This document shows positions 59,062 through 64,000 of a stretch of 64,000 nucleotides of DNA, in pieces. This DNA comes from Brasilonema sp. CT11. Lineage in GTDB: Bacteria; Cyanobacteriota; Cyanobacteriia; Cyanobacteriales; Nostocaceae. The stretch spans positions 1 to 64,000 of the forward strand of contig NZ_JABXYX010000034.1 in NCBI RefSeq assembly GCF_017982655.1, read 5' to 3'. The notes beneath the pieces were generated by a model, which was not told the DNA's origin, did no database searches, and was given only the letters and a program-made list of their open reading frames with translations. A program made the position numbers and the translations under genes. Position 1 is the stretch's first letter, and each line of letters begins with the position of its first letter.

Positions 59062-61275
59062 ATGAATATCAGCAGCGTAAACACCGCAGTGCAAGTACTG
59101 GGTGAGAAATTACCTTTTCCACTCAAGCGCTTGGCTTCTTTGGCTTATAACTATTGGTGGAGTTGGACGAGCGATCGCATCGCGCTGTTCCAAACCATCG
59201 ATCCTCAAGGATGGGAACGCTGCGGGCATAATCCTGTAGAAATGTTACAGTCAGCGACATACGAACGTCTTACCCAGCTTGCTGAAGACCCGTATTATCT
59301 CAAGCAAATAGGGTCACTCGTGCGCGAGTTTGACGAATACATGAGCACAAAAGACACTTGGGTGAGTCGGGTTGCACCACAAATTACCCAAGAACATCCC
59401 ATTGCTTACTTTTGTGCTGAATTTGGCATACATGAATCTTTGCCTGTCTACTCTGGTGGTTTAGGCATTCTTGCAGGTGACCACCTAAAATCAGCATCAG
59501 ATTTGGGAGTCCCAATGGTTGGTGTCGGCTTGTTGTATCGCCAAGGTTACTTCCGACAACGGTTCAATCGCGGCGGTTGGCAAGAAGACTACTACGTTGA
59601 CAACCCCTTCTCCCAAATGCCTATGGAGTTAATGAGAAATTGGCACGGGGAACCAATCACGATACAGTTGCAAGTTCGCCAACGAATGGTGAGAGTGCAA
59701 ATTTGGCGAGTGCAAGTGGGGCGAGTGAGTCTTTACTTATTGGATAGCGATCGCCAGGATAATGATCCCATAGACCGCTGGCTAACTGGACACCTTTACG
59801 GTGGTAACCAGGAAACTCGCATTGCTCAAGAAGTCGTCTTGGGAATTGGTGGTGTCAAGGCGTTAACAGCCTTGGGGATACAACCTTCTGTCCATCACCT
59901 CAACGAAGGTCATGCTGCATTCTCCACTCTAGAAGTTGCACGCCAAGAAATTGAGCGCACTGGCAAATCCTTCTACGACATCGAAGCCGATGTGCGAAAT
60001 CGTTGTGTGTTCACCACCCACACACCCGTTCCCGCAGGTCATGATGTCTTCTCACCTGACTTGATAGACTCCTTCTTTGCCCACTACTGGACTCAGCTAC
60101 GCTTATCCCGCCAGCAATTCTTGGCATTAGGTGCACGGCGACTGGGCGACCCTTGGGAACCCTTTGGCATGACGGTTTTGGCACTACGGATGTGTCGTGC
60201 AGCCAATGGCGTCAGTGAATTGCACGGTCATGTTTCTCGTAAGATGTGGACAGTTTTGTATCCACAACGTTCTGAAGACAAAGTCCCAATCGGTTACATT
60301 ACTAATGGCGTCCATGCGCCCACTTGGACTGCTCCCTTAATGGCAGAGCTGTACGCTCAATACTTAGGCGAAGATTGGAAAACTCGTGTCATTGACCCGA
60401 AGACGTGGGAGAAAGTTGACAATATTCCAAATGAGGAACTCTGGTGGCGACACTTAGTCTTAAAAGAAAGACTGATTGCCTACACTCGATATAAAGTGAA
60501 AAAAGCACGGGAACAACGCGGTGAAGAATACCAAAAAATTCAAGCGGCAGAAACACTGCTTGATCCCAAAGTGCTGACTATCGGATTTGCCAGACGCTTT
60601 AGTCCATATAAGCGCGGTCATCTGCTTTTGCGTGACGCCGAACGGGCAATGAGAATTTTTGGCAATGCACAACGTCCTGTACAAATTATTTTTGCAGGTA
60701 AAGCTCACCCAGCTGATGAAGAAGGCAAACGGATTATTCAACGCTTAATGGAATGGTGTCAACATTCGGCAATTCAGCATCGAGTTGCTTTTATTGAAGA
60801 CTACGACATTTATGTTGGTCAAAAACTTGTCCAAGGTGTTGATGTTTGGTTAAACAACCCCCGTCGCCCCTTAGAAGCTTCTGGTACCAGTGGGCAAAAA
60901 GTCTGCTTTAATGGTGGAATTAATTGCAGCGTCCTCGATGGTTGGTGGTGCGAAGGATACAAAGCAGATGCTAACGGTCAAGGGATAAATGGGTGGGCAA
61001 TTGGTGAGGATGCTCACACCAGTGATCAAGATTTACAAGATAGCATAGATGCACAATCCCTTTATAAGCTTTTGGAAGAGCAAATAGTCCCCTTGTACTA
61101 CGACCAAGATGCTAACGGTACTCCTCACCGCTGGGTGCAAATGATGAAGGCATCAATCAAGACGAATGCACCACTGTTCAACACGGATAGGATGATTGCC
61201 GATTACGTTTCGCAGGTATACGTCCCAGAAATCGCCACTCGTGTTGGACCGATTTTAGCAAAGGTTTTAGTGTAA
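59062..61275 (+). CDS. glgP: Alpha-glucan (glycogen) phosphorylase, short GT35 type
   Basis: 737 residues from ATG 59062. N-terminal LASLAYNYWWSWTSDRIALF is the DUF3417-type start of the short phosphorylases; YFCAEFGIHESLPVYSGGLG, HHLNEGHAAFSTLE and TTHTPVPAGHDVF follow. The PLP lysine lies in EASGTSGQKVCFNGGINCS. It releases glucose-1-phosphate from glycogen in the cytoplasm; phosphoglucomutase is encoded about 9 kb upstream. Confidence 0.92.
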   Translation: MNISSVNTAVQVLGEKLPFPLKRLASLAYNYWWSWTSDRIALFQTIDPQGWERCGHNPVEMLQSATYERLTQLAEDPYYLKQIGSLVREFDEYMSTKDTWVSRVAPQITQEHPIAYFCAEFGIHESLPVYSGGLGILAGDHLKSASDLGVPMVGVGLLYRQGYFRQRFNRGGWQEDYYVDNPFSQMPMELMRNWHGEPITIQLQVRQRMVRVQIWRVQVGRVSLYLLDSDRQDNDPIDRWLTGHLYGGNQETRIAQEVVLGIGGVKALTALGIQPSVHHLNEGHAAFSTLEVARQEIERTGKSFYDIEADVRNRCVFTTHTPVPAGHDVFSPDLIDSFFAHYWTQLRLSRQQFLALGARRLGDPWEPFGMTVLALRMCRAANGVSELHGHVSRKMWTVLYPQRSEDKVPIGYITNGVHAPTWTAPLMAELYAQYLGEDWKTRVIDPKTWEKVDNIPNEELWWRHLVLKERLIAYTRYKVKKAREQRGEEYQKIQAAETLLDPKVLTIGFARRFSPYKRGHLLLRDAERAMRIFGNAQRPVQIIFAGKAHPADEEGKRIIQRLMEWCQHSAIQHRVAFIEDYDIYVGQKLVQGVDVWLNNPRRPLEASGTSGQKVCFNGGINCSVLDGWWCEGYKADANGQGINGWAIGEDAHTSDQDLQDSIDAQSLYKLLEEQIVPLYYDQDANGTPHRWVQMMKASIKTNAPLFNTDRMIADYVSQVYVPEIATRVGPILAKVLV

Positions 61276-61304
61276 GGAATTTTAAGTTTCTTGGTTCAGC
61301 TTGT

Positions 61305-61332
61305 AGGCAGGTTTAAAACCTGCCTTTTTTTT
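61305..61332 (+). terminator. Rho-independent terminator after glgP
   Basis: AGGCAGGTTTAAAACCTGCCT, a 10-bp stem with a minimal loop, followed by eight T. About 30 bp after the stop codon. Confidence 0.85.
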
Positions 61333-61402
61333 CTTTTATTAATAGTAGAAACAAATGTCCGTATCTTTTTAAACAAGAATTTTTAAAGAATTTTTAAAGA
61401 AT

Positions 61403-61481
61403 ATAGGAATCCGGTTTGATTCTTTGAAAATCCATTGGTTCAGATTCGGAGACTTCTCGCGAGAGGTCGGGAATCTTGTTG
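61403..61481. repeat. Dispersed repeat, copy downstream of the phosphorylase gene
   Basis: Same blocks as 58763-58823, with extra GAGACTTCTCGCGAGAGG palindrome in the middle. Confidence 0.75.
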
Positions 61482-61594
61482 TTCATGAATTGATTTGGGA
61501 TTGCTATATTTGGATAATATAGCGCTTCTCGTTTGGATGAAGTAATTATCTATCTGTGTCCATCTGTGGTTCTTATTTCTTGATGTAATGATTG

Positions 61595-62717
61595 TTAAGA
61601 TGCGCTTACCCTGCTCTTACCCTGATGCATAAAGTGAGCGGTAGAACCAAAAAAATTAAGAAAATCTTGGCTCTCAGTTAGACTGGGAAGCTTCTTCTGC
61701 CCTGGATTCCATTCACCTGCTTTTGTTTTTGCCAAAATATATCTGTCAAATTCTCCAGCGGGTAGACTGATGACACGCAGTGGCTGAAGCACATTCATGT
61801 TTCGTACCTCAGCATACATCACATTTGATTCAAAGATAGATTCTTCCATATCCGTTGCAAATTGATCTAAATCCTGTGGAGAAGTAGAAAAATCAATGGC
61901 AACAACGTAGTGTGGACGTGGTTCAGTCACCGCCGTGCATAAATACTCGCGATGCACACACTGATTCTTTCTTGTTGCCTCACTTAGAGCCACTTTGATG
62001 TGAGTTTCACTCATCTTTTCCGCTGATATGTTAACCTCTTTTGCCAGACGACGCGAATATAAAAATAACAGAGGTTGAGTAGAAACAATTTTAATAATAT
62101 CGCCAGGAATATAGGTGGTAAAACCAAGATAATTAGAGATGCAAAATACATACTCCTTACCAGGTTTGACATCAGCTACTGTGCATCGGGTTGGAGTACT
62201 TCCATTATCAAACTTCCAATCGATTGAATACCTATAGGAGGTGCAAAAGGATTTTCTGGAGAACTATGTTTTGCTATCCAGCCAGTAACAAATGCTAGAG
62301 TTTTTTTTGTGGCTCCAGTTCCCACAGTGCCACAATTACCACTAGCGTGTATTAATAAAGTTTCACCTTCTAATATTTTTAAAGCTTTCGAACCAACACG
62401 ATAGATAAAACAATCAAGAATAGCATTACCAAAATTCCAAAAGTTTTTTTCAAACTCTGTATTGTAAGGAAACAGTTTAGGTGAACCAGTTGTGCCTGAA
62501 GTTTGAATCCAATGAGTAGGTGGTTCCGGATAAAGTACATTGGTTTCACCTGCAACAATCCGCTCAATATACGGTTTTAAATCGCTGTAATGCTGAATAG
62601 GGGTTTGAGCTTGGAATTGTTCAATAGTTTTAATATCAGCGTAGCCTCTTTCTTTACCTAAAGCAGTGTCTTTCAGTTTATTTAATAGAGAAAACAGAAA
62701 GTTTTCTTGAGTTGGGA
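61595..62717 (-). pseudogene. Decayed GH3-like acyl-adenylating enzyme gene
   Basis: Read on the minus strand. Pieces of a GH3-family protein occur in order: LLNKLKDTALGKERGYADIK, then THWIQTSGTTGSPKLFPYN (the ATP/AMP motif), WIAKHSSPENPFAPPIG, then a TAG and a frame change near 62195. In the new frame come TRCTVADVKPGKEY, LGFTTYIPGDIIKIV, and the open 139-codon end from 62014 (ESNVMYAEVRNMNVLQPLRV). The beginning and roughly the central 200 residues of a GH3 protein are missing. Confidence 0.8.
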
Positions 62718-62909
62718 AACGTCTAAATGCCAGTAATCAGCTTCTCCGCCATGACTAGAAATTTCTTGTACTCATGTTTTACCTTCATCCACAAGAACAT
62801 CTGTGACAGCAACCTTGGCTCCTTCTTTTGCTAAAAGTAGAGCTGTTGCTCCACCAATACCTCGTGCTGCACCTGTAACAATTGCAACTTTATCTTTGAC
62901 TCGATTCAT
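62718..62909 (-). pseudogene. Truncated SDR gene start joined to the GH3 relic
   Basis: From ATG 62909 (minus strand): VKDKVAIVTGAARGIGGATA, VTDVLVDEGKT, an in-frame TGA (62772-62774), then VQEISSHGGEADYWHLDVS and an abrupt switch to GH3 sequence at about 62717. About 64 of some 250 residues remain. The junction looks like a deletion that fused two neighbouring genes. Confidence 0.8.
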
Positions 62910-63197
62910 AATACCTAATTATTGCTACTGTGAAATTGTGTTAGGACTGATAATGCCAAAATGAGTCATAGTAAATGCTGTTCATGAACGGTAAGTTCAA
63001 TCAAGTTATGAGACACGGTAGGCAAAACCATGCAATGGTTAAAGTCAAAACCACTTATCTATTTATTAGATGCAAATGAAATCAACTTATGCACTTGCTT
63101 TGATACAGCACAAATGTAAAAAAATCGCAATTTTTTGACAGAAGGCTTGCAAAATCAACCTACTTTTGGTAATGAAGCCCTCTGCCAAACATATATC
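62910..63197. other. Intergenic region without recognised gene
   Basis: A/T-rich, between the SDR relic and the end of the TPR gene. It holds the old SDR promoter if any remains. Confidence 0.4.
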
Positions 63198-64000
63198 TTA
63201 CTTGAGTGTTAAAAACTTATCCAAAGCCGTCACCATACTAGGAGGCCATCGCCGAACATTCGCCACCCAGTCGATATCCTTGTAACGCGCATCCAGTCCA
63301 ACTGCTGACACCCAGTTACTCTCCGCTTCACCTTGTTTTCCCTTTTGCCAGTAGGCTGCAGTAATAGCAGCACGTACATCTGCAAAGTTAGGATATTTAC
63401 GGAGAATGTTCCGCATTTCCCGAATTGCTTCGTCTACTTTACCAGTTTCATAAAGGGCAAGGACATAGTTCGCACGGGCAAAGGCAAAATTCGGGGCAAT
63501 TTCGTTGGATTTTTTGTAGTCGGCGATCGCCTTTTCCCACTTCCTCAAACCAGCATAGGCATTTCCTCGATTGTTATATGCCATTGCATCTTTGGGGTCA
63601 AGTTCTAGAACGTGATTATAATCTGCGATCGCCTCATCCCATTTTCCCAGACCTTCCAACGCCGTACCACGATTCAAGTAGGGGTCAGTCACATTCGGAG
63701 CTAATTCTACCGCCTTATTATAATCCACCAGTGCTTCTTGCAACTTATTTTGACTAACTCTAGAATTTCCTCGGTTACTCCAAACCGCTGCATTATCGGG
63801 AAATTGCTCAAGAATTTGCGTCCAGTACCGTTCCGCTGTGCCAAAATCACCTTTATTAGTAGCGGCAATTGCCTTATTAGCTAACTCATCGCCTTGCTGT
63901 AACTGTTCTGGAGTGAAATTGGGGTTTACCCTGAGCGAAGCCGAAGGGGATTTCGTTTCTGCTATGGCAACCTCACCCCACCCAAACACCAGCAACAGAC
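63198..64000 (-). CDS. TPR-repeat protein, periplasmic (5' partial)
   Basis: At least 265 residues; the frame stays open to the window end, so the TTG at 63995 is probably not the start. The visible N-terminus (LLVFGWGEVAIAETK) looks like the end of a signal peptide. About six tetratricopeptide repeats follow: AVWSNRGNSRVSQNKLQEAL, DPYLNRGTALEGLGKWDEAI, MAYNNRGNAYAGLRKWEKAI. A scaffold role in the periplasm or thylakoid lumen is likely; the partner is unknown. A 25-bp repeat shared with priA encodes PSASLRVNP just after the signal region. Confidence 0.85.
   Translation of the reverse strand, partial: LLLVFGWGEVAIAETKSPSASLRVNPNFTPEQLQQGDELANKAIAATNKGDFGTAERYWTQILEQFPDNAAVWSNRGNSRVSQNKLQEALVDYNKAVELAPNVTDPYLNRGTALEGLGKWDEAIADYNHVLELDPKDAMAYNNRGNAYAGLRKWEKAIADYKKSNEIAPNFAFARANYVLALYETGKVDEAIREMRNILRKYPNFADVRAAITAAYWQKGKQGEAESNWVSAVGLDARYKDIDWVANVRRWPPSMVTALDKFLTLK
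63924..63948. repeat. 25-bp repeat inside the TPR gene, shared with priA
   Basis: GTTTACCCTGAGCGAAGCCG plus AAGGG; one mismatch to 58428-58452. Confidence 0.8.

Noticed and set aside
62379-62567. 62-codon minus-strand frame
   Set aside because: Wrong frame over the GH3 relic; the GH3 motifs are in another frame.

Overview
The window comes from a filamentous cyanobacterium, probably Nostocales. Evidence: many GCGATCGC (HIP1) sites, CP43'/Pcb-type chlorophyll-binding proteins, a group 2 sigma factor of the cyanobacterial type, a Gap1-type GAPDH, and a dense population of short GC-rich palindromic repeats and MITE-like elements between and even inside genes. No database search was run; every call rests on reading the sequence and on remembered family motifs.

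Region 1 (1-28703, + strand) is a biosynthetic gene cluster of the aeruginosin family. In order: an AMP-ligase/ketoreductase/carrier loading protein (AerA-like, 5' end outside the window); an NRPS module C-A-PCP-E whose hand-read pocket code is the leucine code (AerB-like, predicting D-Leu); the three enzymes that turn prephenate into the bicyclic Choi/Abn-type amino acid (AerD, AerE, AerF, homologues of bacilysin BacA, BacB, BacG); and a C-A-PCP-C-PCP NRPS (AerG-like). Then come a membrane desaturase, an aldo/keto reductase, a family 5 solute-binding protein, a 2-oxoglutarate/Fe(II) oxygenase, and a four-gene set (GT39 glycosyltransferase, GtrA, SGNH-like protein, MBOAT O-acyltransferase) that suggests a glycosylated and acylated product, perhaps finished outside the cytoplasm. 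A decayed NRPS fragment, an MFS exporter and an ABC exporter close the cluster.

Region 2 (28704-34036) holds relics and housekeeping genes: a broken AAA-like ATPase gene, a truncated isiA/pcb gene, two intact pcb/isiA-type genes between copies of one repeat, a small Cys-rich membrane protein, and gap1.

Region 3 (34037-47352) is a surface-polysaccharide locus. On the minus strand: a second GT39 paralogue, a GT4, and an ABC-2 polysaccharide exporter (Wzt/Wzm). On the plus strand: a ParB-like regulator, a hexapeptide acetyltransferase, a GT2, a conserved secreted protein of unknown function, and UDP-galactopyranose mutase (glf). A duplicated tail of the GT4 gene lies after the GT39 paralogue.

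Region 4 (47353-64000) is mixed chromosomal background: a basic Arg/Tyr/Pro-rich secreted protein, phosphoglucomutase, a formylglycine-generating-enzyme-fold protein whose C-terminus looks like a diversity-generating-retroelement variable region, a lipoprotein, a DUF1838 protein, a sigma factor, PriA, a glucan phosphorylase, a decayed SDR + GH3 pseudogene pair and a TPR protein cut by the window end. No tRNA, rRNA, CRISPR array or complete insertion sequence was recognised.
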